From: Dietzia sp032248695
GTDB taxonomy: Bacteria; Actinomycetota; Actinomycetes; Mycobacteriales; Mycobacteriaceae
Assembly: GCF_032248695.1 (NCBI RefSeq)
Contig: NZ_JAVHXC010000005.1
Coordinates: forward strand, 1-64,000
DNA: 64,000 bases
Reading direction: 5' to 3'
Part shown: one piece after another, positions 1 through 8,022 of the stretch
Layout of the letters: each line of letters begins with the position of its first letter
How positions within the stretch are numbered: the stretch's first letter is position 1
Position numbers and translations under genes: made by a program
The notes under the pieces: generated by a model
What the model was told of the DNA's origin: nothing
Database searches by the model: none
Seen by the model: only the letters and a program-made list of their open reading frames with translations

Positions 1-917
1 TGCTGGCTCGTCGTACACCGGCCGCGCCGCAGGGCCCTCGGTTCGTCGCCGTCGATGGCCCCGGCGGCCCTGGCGGGCAGAGGGCCAGCGCGAGTCGCCT
101 GACTTATGCTGCCCTTCCGGCTCGCGCTGGGGCGGTGCCCGCTTTCGGCGGGGGTGCGCTGGCGGTGTGGTCCATCGAGCCAGCGCGGGTCAAGCAGGCA
201 TCGTAAGTCCGCCCGGGTGTGCTGGCTCGTCGTACACCGGCCGCGCCGCAGGGCCCTCGGCTCGTCGCAGTCGATGGCTCCGGCGGCCACGGCGGGCATA
301 GGGCCAGCGCGAGTCGCCTGACTTGCGCTGCCCTTCCGGCTCGCGCTGGGGCGGTGCCCGCTTTCGGCGGGGGTGCGCTGGCGGTGTGGACCATCGAGCC
401 AGCGCGGGTCAAGCAGGCATCGTAAGTCCGCCCGGGTGTGCTGGCTCGTCGTACACCGGCCGCGCCGCAGGGCCCTCGGCTCGTCGCAGTCGATGGCTCC
501 GGCGGCCACGGCGGGCATAGGGCCAGCGCGAGTCGCCTGACTTGCGCTGCCCTTCCGGCTCGCGCTGGGGCGGTGCCCGCTTTCGGCGGGGGTGCGCTGG
601 CGGTGTGGACCATCGAGCCAGCGCGGGTCAAGCAGGCATCGTAAGTCCGCCCGGGTGTGCTGGCTCGTCGTACACCGGCCGCGCCGCAGGGCCCTCGGTT
701 CGTCGCCGTCGATGGCCCCGGCGGCCCTGGCGGGCAGAGGGCCAGCGCGAGTCGCCTGACTTATGCTGCCCTTCCGGCTCGCGCTGGGGCGGTGCCCGCT
801 TTCGGCGGGGGTGCGCTGGCGGTGTGGTCCATCGAGCCAGCGCGGGTCAAGCAGGCATCGTAAGTCCGGCTGGGTGTGCTGGCTCGTCGTACGCCGGCCG
901 GGCCGCAAAGGCCCTCG
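1..917. repeat. Tandem array of 219-bp repeats
   Basis: Four units of exactly 219 bp start at 1, 220, 439 and 658, and a truncated fifth runs 877-917. The window opens inside the array, so it may extend further left. Units 1 and 4 share one set of variants (for example tggtccatcgag) and units 2 and 3 share another (tggaccatcgag), giving the order A-B-B-A. Each unit holds an imperfect inverted repeat: arms 101-130 and 180-209 in unit 1 match at about 21 of 30 positions when one is reverse-complemented, and the loop between them contains a small hairpin (cccgctttcggcggg). Because 219 is a multiple of three, frames stay open across units on both strands, but no frame resembles a known protein or has a convincing ribosome site. 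Nothing else was recognised before glpK ends at 941. Function unknown. Confidence 0.95.
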
Positions 918-940
918 ACCCGACCCCGCGAGCGCCCCCC

Positions 941-2500
941 TCAGTCCTCCGCGGCCGCCCAGTCGAGCGTCCGCTCCACCGCGTCGTTCCACCGCGCCAG
1001 CAGCCGCTCGCGCTCCTGCTCGGACATCTGCGGAGACCACCGGCAGTCCTCCCGCCACAGCTCGCGCAGCCGGTCGGGGGAGTCCCACTGACCCACCGCG
1101 AGGCCGGCGGCGAACGCGGCCCCGAGCGCGGTCGTCTCGGTGACCTCGGGTCGGATGACGTCCACCCCGAGGATGTCGGCCTGGAACTGCATGAGGTAGT
1201 CGTTGACCACCATCCCGCCGTCCACCCGCAGCGAGTCGGCGGACTCACCGGCGTCCGCGGCCATCGCGTCGGTCATCTCACGCGTCTGGAACGCGGTCGC
1301 CTCCAGCGCCGCGCGGGCCAGGTGCGCGCGCGTGTGGAAGCGGGTCAGCCCCACCATCGCGCCTCGAGCATCCGGCCGCCACCGCGGCGCCAACAGCCCT
1401 GAGAACGCGGGGACGAGATAGCAGTCCCCGTTGTCCTCGAGCGATTTGGCCAGCCCCTCCGTCTCGTCAGCGGTGGAGATCACCCCGAGGTTGTCGCGGA
1501 GCCACTGCACCAGCGACCCCGCCACGGCCACGGACCCCTCGAGCGCGTACACCGGCTCGCTGTCCCCGAGCTTGTACGCCACCGTCGTGAGCAGACCGTT
1601 CTCGCTGAACTGCGGCGTGGGGCCGGTGTTCAGCAGCAGGAACGCGCCCGTCCCGTAGGTGTTCTTGGCCTCGCCCGGGTCGAAGCAGGTCTGCCCGAAC
1701 ATCGCCGCCTGCTGATCTCCGAGGATCCCCGCGATGGGCGTCCCGCCGAACATCCGCCGTTCGGTCACATGGCCCAGCACCCCGGAGGAGGGGACGATCT
1801 CCGGCAGCATCGCGCGGGGGACGCCGATCTCGCGACAGAGGTCCTCACTCCACTCCAGCGTCCGCAGATCCATCAACAACGTGCGCGACGCGTTGGTGAC
1901 GTCGGTGACGTGGAGGGCCTCCTCGTCGTCGTCACCCCCACGGCTCCCACCGGTGAGGTTCCACACCAGCCACGAATCGATGGTCCCGGCCAGCAACTCC
2001 CCGGCCTCGGCGCGTTCCGTCCCGCGCTCGCCCCGCGCGTCGAGGTGGTCGAGGATCCACCTGATCTTGGGACCGGCGAAGTAGGTCGACAGGGGCAGGC
2101 CGGTGACGTCGCGGAAGCGGTCGTCGCCGTCCGGGTGGCCCTCGGCCAGGCGCGCACAGATCCCCGACGTGCGGGTGTCCTGCCACACGATCGCGTTGTA
2201 GACGGGCTCCCCGGTCGCCCGGTCCCACACCACGGTCGTCTCCCGCTGGTTGGTGATGCCGATCGCGGTCACCGCCGCCGGCTCGAGGTCCACCCGGCCC
2301 GCCACCTGGCCCATCGCGGTGCGCACGTTCTCCCAGATCTCGGCCGGGTCGTGCTCCACCCAGCCCGCGCGGGGCAGGATCTGCCGATGCTCCACCTGGA
2401 CGGTCGCCGCGGGGACCGGTATGCCCTGGTTGTCGAAGAGGATCGCCCGCGTCGACGTGGTGCCCTGGTCGATCGCCAGAATGTAGGTGTTGCCAGTCAC
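941..2500 (-). CDS. glpK: Glycerol kinase
   Basis: ATP-dependent phosphorylation of glycerol to glycerol 3-phosphate in the cytoplasm. The 519-residue product has the FGGY-kinase layout: the N-terminal phosphate-binding loop AIDQGTTSTRAI, the conserved NQRETTVVWD and IVWQDTRT stretches, the central GDQQAAMFGQ motif, and the C-terminal VDGGMVVND segment of the second ATPase domain. The GTG at 2500 was chosen because the family begins right there (TGNTYILAIDQG), and a TAGTCT hexamer (complement of 2508-2513) ends 7 bases upstream, as expected for a leaderless mRNA. It is divergent from glpD, whose product oxidises the kinase product, so the pair forms a glycerol-use module. Identity is secure. 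Confidence 0.96.
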   Translation of the reverse strand: MTGNTYILAIDQGTTSTRAILFDNQGIPVPAATVQVEHRQILPRAGWVEHDPAEIWENVRTAMGQVAGRVDLEPAAVTAIGITNQRETTVVWDRATGEPVYNAIVWQDTRTSGICARLAEGHPDGDDRFRDVTGLPLSTYFAGPKIRWILDHLDARGERGTERAEAGELLAGTIDSWLVWNLTGGSRGGDDDEEALHVTDVTNASRTLLMDLRTLEWSEDLCREIGVPRAMLPEIVPSSGVLGHVTERRMFGGTPIAGILGDQQAAMFGQTCFDPGEAKNTYGTGAFLLLNTGPTPQFSENGLLTTVAYKLGDSEPVYALEGSVAVAGSLVQWLRDNLGVISTADETEGLAKSLEDNGDCYLVPAFSGLLAPRWRPDARGAMVGLTRFHTRAHLARAALEATAFQTREMTDAMAADAGESADSLRVDGGMVVNDYLMQFQADILGVDVIRPEVTETTALGAAFAAGLAVGQWDSPDRLRELWREDCRWSPQMSEQERERLLARWNDAVERTLDWAAAED

Positions 2501-2580
2501 ACGCCCAAGACTACGTCCGCCCGCGCGTAGAGTCGGGGCCGACCGGCCGGAACCGACGCCCGGCCGCGGAGGGAGCGTCC
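2501..2580. promoter_or_regulatory. Divergent glpK/glpD promoter region
   Basis: This 80-bp gap serves two divergent genes. On the minus strand TAGTCT (complement of 2508-2513) sits 7 bases before the glpK GTG. On the plus strand TAGAGT at 2528-2533 would start a transcript near 2540, and a ribosome site (ggaggg, about 2568) precedes the glpD ATG. The two -10 elements are only about 15 bases apart, so they could interfere with each other or share a regulator. No clear operator palindrome was seen. Confidence 0.55.
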
Positions 2581-4365
2581 ATGCCCACGACAAGGTCCCG
2601 ATCCGTCCTCGGACCCGACCGCCGCGCCGAGGCGTGGCGCAGGTTGGAAGAGGACACCTTCGACGTCGTGGTGGTGGGTGGCGGGGTGGTCGGTACGGGC
2701 AGCGCCCTGGACGCCGCCACCCGCGGACTGAACGTGGCGCTCGTCGAGGCGCGCGACTTCGCCGCGGGCACCTCCTCGCGCAGCTCCAAGATGTTCCACG
2801 GCGGGCTGCGCTACCTCGAACAGCTCGACTTCGGGTTGGTCGCCGAGGCGCTCCACGAGCGCGAACTGAGCATGACGCGGCTCGCGCCGCACCTCGTCAC
2901 CCCGCTGAAATTCCTCTTCCCCCTCACCCGCCGGTTCTGGGAGCGTCCGTACATGGCCGCCGGGTTCGTCCTCTACGACGTGATGGGCGGCGCCAAGAGC
3001 GTTCCCCCGCAGAAGCACTACAGCCGTGCCGGCGCCCGCCGCATCGCCCCGGGGCTGAGGGAGGACGCCGTCGTCGGCGGGATCCGCTACTGGGACACCC
3101 TCGTCGACGACGCCCGACACACGCTCACCCTCGCGCGCACGGCCGCCCTCCACGGCGCGGTCGTGGCCAACTCGACGCAGGTGATCGGGTACCTCCGCGA
3201 GGGCGGCCGGGTCGCCGGCGTCCGCGTCCGGGACGCCGAGACCGGCAGGGAGACCGACGTCCGCGCCGGGGTGGTGCTCAACGCGGCCGGCGTGTGGACC
3301 GATCAGCTCCAGCGGATGCTCGGCGAGGAGGGTGGTTTCACCGTCCGGGCGTCCAAGGGTGTGCACATCGTCGTGGACCGCGACAAGGTGGACTCGGAGG
3401 CGGCGCTGATCCTGCGCACCGAGAAGTCCGTGCTGTTCGTCATCCCGTGGGGCGAGTACTGGATCATCGGCACCACCGACACGGACTGGCAGCTGGACCT
3501 GGCCCACCCGGCGGCCACCGGCGCGGACATCGAGTACATCCTCGGCCACGTCAACGCCGTGCTCACCGACCCGATCCGTCGCGAGGACGTGCGCGGAGTC
3601 TACGCGGGGCTGCGTCCCCTGTTGTCGGGCGGCGCGGACTCCACCGCCAAGCTCTCCCGCGAGCACGCGGTGATGACCGTCGCGCACGGCGCCGTGGTGG
3701 TGGCCGGCGGCAAGTACACCACCTACCGCGTGATGGCCGCGGACGCGGTCGACGCCGCGGTCGCCGAACTGGGGGAGCGGGCCGCGTCGGTGCCCCCGTC
3801 GACCACCGAGCGGATCCCTCTCCTGGGGGCCGACGGCTACCCGGCGATGGTCAACCGCGCGGACCGGATCGCCGACCACTACGAGATCCGCGAGGAGCAG
3901 ATGACGCACCTGCTCGGCCGCTACGGGAGCCTGGCCGAGGACGTGCTCGACCTGGCGGCCGACCGTCCCGACCTGCTCGATCCCGTCGGCGGGGCCGAGC
4001 GGTACCTGCGCGTGGAGATCGTGCACGCCGCCCTGGCGGAGGCGGCCCTGCACCTCGAGGACGTCCTGGTCCGCCGCACGCGGATCTCGATGGAGTACCA
4101 GCACGGGGGCGCGGACTGCGCGCGGGAGGTCGCCGACCTCATGGCCGGGGTGCTGGGGTGGGACGAGGACCGCGTCGCGCGCGAGGTGGACCTGTTCGAG
4201 CGGCGGGTCGCCGCGGAGCGGGCGAGCCAGGTGTCGGGGTCCGACGACGAGGCGGACCGGTTCCTCAGGGGTGTGCCCGAGGTCCGGGAGTTCCTGGTGG
4301 ACGCGGCGTTCGATCCCGCCAGCGCGGAGCCCGTGGTCGAGACCTCGGCCGGCCGGGGGAGCTGA
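2581..4365 (+). CDS. glpD: Aerobic glycerol-3-phosphate dehydrogenase
   Basis: FAD-dependent oxidation of glycerol 3-phosphate to dihydroxyacetone phosphate, passing electrons to the membrane quinone pool. The 594-residue protein starts its dinucleotide-binding fold at residues 28-40 (VVVVGGGVVGTG), continues with the family motif SSKMFHGGLRYLE near residue 73, and carries IIGTTDTDW in the substrate domain. The length fits the GlpD/GlpA family. The ATG follows ggaggg by about seven bases. It is divergent from glpK, so import and phosphorylation of glycerol are coupled with its entry into central metabolism or lipid backbones. The C-terminal part resembles the DAO_C domain typical of the family. 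Confidence 0.95.
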   Translation: MPTTRSRSVLGPDRRAEAWRRLEEDTFDVVVVGGGVVGTGSALDAATRGLNVALVEARDFAAGTSSRSSKMFHGGLRYLEQLDFGLVAEALHERELSMTRLAPHLVTPLKFLFPLTRRFWERPYMAAGFVLYDVMGGAKSVPPQKHYSRAGARRIAPGLREDAVVGGIRYWDTLVDDARHTLTLARTAALHGAVVANSTQVIGYLREGGRVAGVRVRDAETGRETDVRAGVVLNAAGVWTDQLQRMLGEEGGFTVRASKGVHIVVDRDKVDSEAALILRTEKSVLFVIPWGEYWIIGTTDTDWQLDLAHPAATGADIEYILGHVNAVLTDPIRREDVRGVYAGLRPLLSGGADSTAKLSREHAVMTVAHGAVVVAGGKYTTYRVMAADAVDAAVAELGERAASVPPSTTERIPLLGADGYPAMVNRADRIADHYEIREEQMTHLLGRYGSLAEDVLDLAADRPDLLDPVGGAERYLRVEIVHAALAEAALHLEDVLVRRTRISMEYQHGGADCAREVADLMAGVLGWDEDRVAREVDLFERRVAAERASQVSGSDDEADRFLRGVPEVREFLVDAAFDPASAEPVVETSAGRGS

Positions 4366-4404
4366 GACCCGCCGTCGCCGGGAAGAAGGCCCCCACACGC
4401 GCGA

Positions 4405-4474
4405 AATCCGCTACTCCGGCCCGGGATCCGCTACGCCTGCTGGGGTAGCGGATCCGGAGGGGGAGTAGCGGATT
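4405..4474. repeat. 70-bp doubly nested palindrome, copy 1
   Basis: Outer arms aatccgctactcc (4405-4417) and ggagtagcggatt (4462-4474) are perfect complements. Inner arms ggatccgctac (4424-4434) and gtagcggatcc (4445-4455) are too. Spacers are 6, 10 and 6 bases. The nine-base half-site ATCCGCTAC/GTAGCGGAT therefore occurs four times, and half-sites on the same side are 20 bases apart. It lies between the convergent 3' ends of glpD and accA3, so it could act as a two-way terminator. A second copy with identical arms and spacing lies at 14603-14672. Confidence 0.9.
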
Positions 4475-4530
4475 CCGGGTGGGGTGGTTCGTCGACGGCG
4501 CGGACGGGTCGCCCCCGCGCCGTCAGCAGA

Positions 4531-6318
4531 TCACTTGATCTCGCAGAGCACGGTCCCCTGGGTGACGGCGGCGCCGGCGTCTACGGACAGGTCGGTGATG
4601 ACGCCGTCCTTGTGCGCGGTGACCGGGTTCTCCATCTTCATGGCCTCGAGCACGGCGACGAGCTCGCCGGCCTTGACCTCCTGGCCCTCCTCGACCGCGA
4701 CCTTGACGACGGTGCCCTGCATGGGGGCCGACACGGCGTCACCGGACGCGGCCGCGCCGGCGGCACCGCCGCGGGTACGGGCCTTGGCCTTGCGGCGGAC
4801 GGTGCCGCCGGCGTGCGAGCCACCGAACGCCAGGTCGCCGGGCAGGGAGACCTCGACGCGACGGCCGTCGACCTCGACGACGACCTTCTTGCGCTCGACG
4901 GGCTCGTCGTCATCGGCCGGGGCGCCGGTGGGCGTCCACGGCTCGATCGGGTTCTCCCACTCCTCCTCGATCCACTTGGTGTAGACGTCGAAGCTCTTGC
5001 CGTCACCGACGAACGCCGGGTTGGCGACGATGTGCTGGTGGAACGGCAGGACCGTGGCCATGCCCTCGATCTTGTACTCGGCCAGGGCGCGGGCCGAGCG
5101 GGCCAGCGCCTGGTCGCGGTCCTCGCCCCACACGATGAGCTTGGCGAGCATGGAGTCGAACTGGCCGCCGATGGTGTCGCCCTGCTCGACGCCGGAGTCG
5201 ACGCGGACGCCCGGGCCGTTGGGCTCGTGGTAGCCCGTGATGGTGCCGGGGGCGGGGAGGAAGTTGCGGCCGGCGTCCTCGCCGTTGATGCGGAACTCGA
5301 ACGCGACGCCGCGGGGCTCGGGGTCCTCGGTGAACTCGAGCACCTCACCCTCGGCGATCTTGAACTGCTGCAGCACCAGGTCGATGCCGGCGGTCTCCTC
5401 GGTGACGGGGTGCTCCACCTGGAGGCGGGTGTTGACCTCGAGGAAGGAGATGGTGTCGCCCTGGACCATGTACTCGACGGTGCCGGCGCCGTAGTAGCCG
5501 GCCTCCTTGCAGATGGCCTTGGCGGAGTCGTGGATGCGCTTGCGCTGGTCGTCGGTCAGGAACGGCGCGGGGGCCTCCTCGACGAGCTTCTGGAAACGAC
5601 GCTGCAGGGTGCAGTCGCGCGTACCGGCGACGATGACGTTGCCGTGCTGGTCGGCGAGGACCTGCGCCTCGACGTGGCGGGCCTTGTCGAGGTACTGCTC
5701 GACGAAGCACTCGCCGCGGCCGAACGCGGCGACGGCCTCACGGGTGGCCGACTCGAAGAGCTCGGCGACCTCCTCCATCTTGTGGGCGACCTTCATGCCG
5801 CGCCCGCCACCGCCGAAGGCGGCCTTGATGGCGATGGGCAGGCCGTACTGCTCGGCGAACTTGACGACCTCGTCCGCGTTGGCGACGGGGTCCTTGGTGC
5901 CGGCGGCCATGGGGGCGTTGGCCCGCTCGGCGATGTGGCGGGCGGTGACCTTGTCGCCCAGGTCGCGGATGGCCTGCGGCGGGGGACCGATCCAGATGAG
6001 GCCGGCGTCGATGACGGCCTGGGCGAAGTCGGCGTTCTCGGACAGGAAGCCGTAGCCGGGGTGGATCGCGTCGGCGCCCGACTTGGCGGCGGCGTCGAGG
6101 ATCTTGTCGAAGACCAGGTAGGACTCGGCGGAGGTGGTGCCACCGAGGGCGAAGGCCTCGTCGGCCAGCTTGACGAACAGGGCGTCGGCGTCGGGCTCGG
6201 CGTACACGGCCACGCTGGCCAGGCCGGCGTCCTTCGCCGCACGGATCACACGGACGGCGATCTCGCCGCGGTTGGCGACGAGGACCTTGGTGATGTGAGA
6301 GCTGGCATGACTGGGCAC
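4531..6318 (-). CDS. accA3: Acyl-CoA carboxylase alpha subunit (biotin carboxylase plus carrier)
   Basis: Carboxylates its own biotin with ATP and bicarbonate and hands the carboxyl group to a beta subunit such as AccD5. The 595-residue protein begins with the biotin carboxylase N-domain (VLVANRGEIAVRVIRAAK), followed by the ATP-grasp glycine loop KAAFGGGGRGMK, FLEVNTRLQVEHPVTE, and a linker. It ends in a biotinyl domain whose VLEAMKMENPV holds the lysine to be biotinylated. Size and order match mycobacterial AccA3. The ATG follows an aggaggccc-type ribosome site. The beta and epsilon subunits are encoded 1.5-3 kb upstream on the same strand, and the biotin ligase is divergent from them, so a complete carboxylase set is local. 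Confidence 0.96.
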   Translation of the reverse strand: MPSHASSHITKVLVANRGEIAVRVIRAAKDAGLASVAVYAEPDADALFVKLADEAFALGGTTSAESYLVFDKILDAAAKSGADAIHPGYGFLSENADFAQAVIDAGLIWIGPPPQAIRDLGDKVTARHIAERANAPMAAGTKDPVANADEVVKFAEQYGLPIAIKAAFGGGGRGMKVAHKMEEVAELFESATREAVAAFGRGECFVEQYLDKARHVEAQVLADQHGNVIVAGTRDCTLQRRFQKLVEEAPAPFLTDDQRKRIHDSAKAICKEAGYYGAGTVEYMVQGDTISFLEVNTRLQVEHPVTEETAGIDLVLQQFKIAEGEVLEFTEDPEPRGVAFEFRINGEDAGRNFLPAPGTITGYHEPNGPGVRVDSGVEQGDTIGGQFDSMLAKLIVWGEDRDQALARSARALAEYKIEGMATVLPFHQHIVANPAFVGDGKSFDVYTKWIEEEWENPIEPWTPTGAPADDDEPVERKKVVVEVDGRRVEVSLPGDLAFGGSHAGGTVRRKAKARTRGGAAGAAASGDAVSAPMQGTVVKVAVEEGQEVKAGELVAVLEAMKMENPVTAHKDGVITDLSVDAGAAVTQGTVLCEIK

Positions 6319-6384
6319 TCAGGGCCTCCTGGAGATGGACGTCTTTACTGGCGGTCGGCCGGGAGGCCCACCGAGTTCTTCCGC

Positions 6385-6390
6385 AGTCTA
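6385..6390 (-). promoter_or_regulatory. Candidate accA3 -10 element
   Basis: Reading the minus strand, TAGACT fits the actinobacterial TANNNT -10 pattern and would start a transcript about 60 bases before the accA3 ATG. Short arms ATGAG/CTCAT (within 6391-6408) sit just upstream, too short to call an operator. Confidence 0.4.
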
Positions 6391-6503
6391 ATGAGAGGCC
6401 CACCTCATGTGTGGTGTTGGGGTCGGCGGGTCGACCCCCGTCGGCGGCCCCCGACGGCGCGTGGGCAGGGTGACCTGCGAGTTCCGGACGGGGGTGGCGG
6501 GGG

Positions 6504-7184
6504 TCAGCCGCGCAGTTCGGGGCGCCAGACGCGGTGCGCGTTGATCCCGGCCGCCTCCAGCAGGCGGCGCAGCAGCGGCAGGCTGAGCCCGATCACGCTC
6601 GAGGGGTCGCCCTCGATCCGGTCGATGAACCAGCCGCCGAGCGATTCGATCGTGAACGCGCCCGCGCATTCCAGGGGCTCGCCGGTGCGCAGGTACACGT
6701 CGAGGTCGGCGTCGGACGGGGCGCCGAAGTGCACCGTGGTGTCGGAGGTGTCCGAGTCGGAGAAGGTCACGGTGTAGGGGGTGTCGCCGGCGAGGTCGGC
6801 GACGATGAGCGCGTGCCCGGTGAGCAGGACGCCGTGACGACCGCGCATCGTGTGCCACCGCTCGAGCGCGCGCTCGTAGGTGTGCGGCTTGCCCTCGAGG
6901 CGGCCGTCGACCAGGAGCATGGAATCGCACCCCACCACGACGAGGGTGTCCGACCCGGCGGACCGTGCCTCGGCCGCGAGCTGCTCACCATGGCGCTGGA
7001 GAACGTCCTCCGCCTTGGCGCGGGCCAACTCCTCGACGACCCGCACGTGTGGCGTGCCCGCGGGCATGCCCGCCTGGAGGGCGTCCTCGTCGACCTCCGG
7101 GTGCCGGACGAGCGGGTCCACACCGGCCTGCTCGAGGATGTGGAGTCGGGACGGGGAGGCGGAGGCGAGGACGAACGCGATCAT
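6504..7184 (-). CDS. maf: Maf-family nucleoside triphosphate pyrophosphatase
   Basis: House-cleaning hydrolase of the Maf family, which cleaves non-canonical or dTTP/UTP-type nucleotides to monophosphates. The 226-residue product opens with the family signature LASASPSRLHILEQAG and carries VVGCDSMLLVDG with the conserved aspartate, then the RGRHGVLLTG segment. The ATG at 7184 gives the family start (MIAFVLASASPSR); an in-frame GTG at 7202 would add six residues and cannot be excluded. Mycobacteria have the same gene between the carboxylase genes, in line with the synteny here. It follows a cupin gene by about 22 bases and is probably cotranscribed with it. Confidence 0.9.
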   Translation of the reverse strand: MIAFVLASASPSRLHILEQAGVDPLVRHPEVDEDALQAGMPAGTPHVRVVEELARAKAEDVLQRHGEQLAAEARSAGSDTLVVVGCDSMLLVDGRLEGKPHTYERALERWHTMRGRHGVLLTGHALIVADLAGDTPYTVTFSDSDTSDTTVHFGAPSDADLDVYLRTGEPLECAGAFTIESLGGWFIDRIEGDPSSVIGLSLPLLRRLLEAAGINAHRVWRPELRG

Positions 7185-7206
7185 GGGCTCGAGCGTAGCC
7201 ACGCGC

Positions 7207-7572
7207 TCACGGCCGCGGCAGCAGCATCGTCACGGTCAGCGTCGTGGGCTCGAGTGCGCGGACCCGGTGCCGCAGTCTGGGGGTGAGGTGCACGAGCTCG
7301 CCGGGCCGTAGGTCGAGGGTGCGGTCCGGGAGGCCGAACTCGACACGTCCGCGGAGCACCTGCACGAGCACCGGGTGGAAGGCGGCGTGGTCGGCCAGTT
7401 CCTGCCCCTCGGCGAACTCGAACGCCACGACCTTCGTCGTGTCGTCCCGGTGGATGACGGTCGCGCCGGGGCGGTCCGCGGACGGCTCGGCCCGCCCGAT
7501 GATCCCCGTGTGATGTGTGGCCGTGCCCTCGTCCGTCCCGGCCCGCCGGCCGTGCTCACGGTCCTCGGTCAT
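7207..7572 (-). CDS. Small cupin-domain protein
   Basis: A 121-residue single-domain cupin of unknown substrate. The two conserved cupin motifs are visible as HAAFHPVLVQVLRGRVEFGL (residues about 63-82) and LRPGELVHLTPRLRHRV (about 87-103), forming a beta barrel that usually binds a metal or a small ligand. The N-terminal 40 residues are polar and probably disordered. It lies between accE5 and maf on the same strand. In M. tuberculosis, as I recall it, the sulfurtransferase gene sseA occupies a nearby slot, so this gene may be a lineage-specific replacement. Enzymatic or regulatory role unknown. Confidence 0.75.
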   Translation of the reverse strand: MTEDREHGRRAGTDEGTATHHTGIIGRAEPSADRPGATVIHRDDTTKVVAFEFAEGQELADHAAFHPVLVQVLRGRVEFGLPDRTLDLRPGELVHLTPRLRHRVRALEPTTLTVTMLLPRP

Positions 7573-7716
7573 GGATCCTCCTCGCAGACGGCGCGCCGGC
7601 CGGTCCGACGGCTCACCGCCAACCTACCGCCGTGACCGGGGACGACGAACGCCCCCGCCCGGACCCGACGCGCTCGTGGGAGCGGGTGGGTGCCGTGCGG
7701 GGGCGGTGGTACCGGC

Positions 7717-7747
7717 CGGGCCGGCCCCGGCGTGCGGGGTCGGCCCG
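7717..7747 (-). terminator. Hairpin after accD5-accE5
   Basis: Arms cgggccggccccg (7717-7729) and cggggtcggcccg (7735-7747) pair at 12 of 13 positions around a 5-base loop, 30 bases past the accE5 stop. There is no U-run, as is common in actinobacteria. The rest of the gap 7573-7776 shows nothing recognisable. Confidence 0.55.
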
Positions 7748-7776
7748 GCCCGTGTCGTGTGACCGGTGGCGGCCGG

Positions 7777-8022
7777 TCAGTACTGGCGGCGGTTGAGGAA
7801 GGAGTTCGGGTTGTAGCCGAACGGCGGCCGGAGCCGGTCCTCGTAGGCGCCCCAGTCGTTCTTGATCTCGGTGTCGTGTCCACCGTTGGCGGCGTTGCCC
7901 TGGGCGGTCGCGAAGACCGCGGCCAGGACGCCCACCTCGGTGGCCGACGGGTTGCCCCCGACGATCTCGAAGAACGGCTTCTCGGGCTTGTCGGTCCCGT
8001 CCTGCTGCTTCTCGGCGGTCAC
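7777..8022 (-). CDS. accE5: Acyl-CoA carboxylase epsilon subunit
   Basis: Small accessory subunit that stabilises the AccA3-AccD5 holoenzyme in mycolata. The 81-residue product carries the epsilon-family core FFEIVGGNPSATEVGVLAAV and ends in the conserved basic/aromatic tail (RLRPPFGYNPNSFLNRRQY). It is too short to have been picked up by simple length filters. The GTG at 8022 overlaps the accD5 stop by four bases (GTGA), so translation is coupled to accD5. Position directly behind accD5 matches mycobacteria. Confidence 0.9.
   Translation of the reverse strand: MTAEKQQDGTDKPEKPFFEIVGGNPSATEVGVLAAVFATAQGNAANGGHDTEIKNDWGAYEDRLRPPFGYNPNSFLNRRQY

Noticed and set aside
104..631. Open frame of 175 codons through the repeat array, with a 73-residue period
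   Set aside because: The unit length is divisible by three, so several frames stay open by default on both strands; no family match and no ribosome site.
1..917. CRISPR array
   Set aside because: Units are 219 bp and directly adjacent, with no short repeat/spacer alternation and no cas genes.
4612..6777. Long plus-strand frame opposite accA3
   Set aside because: Shadow of a well-identified gene.
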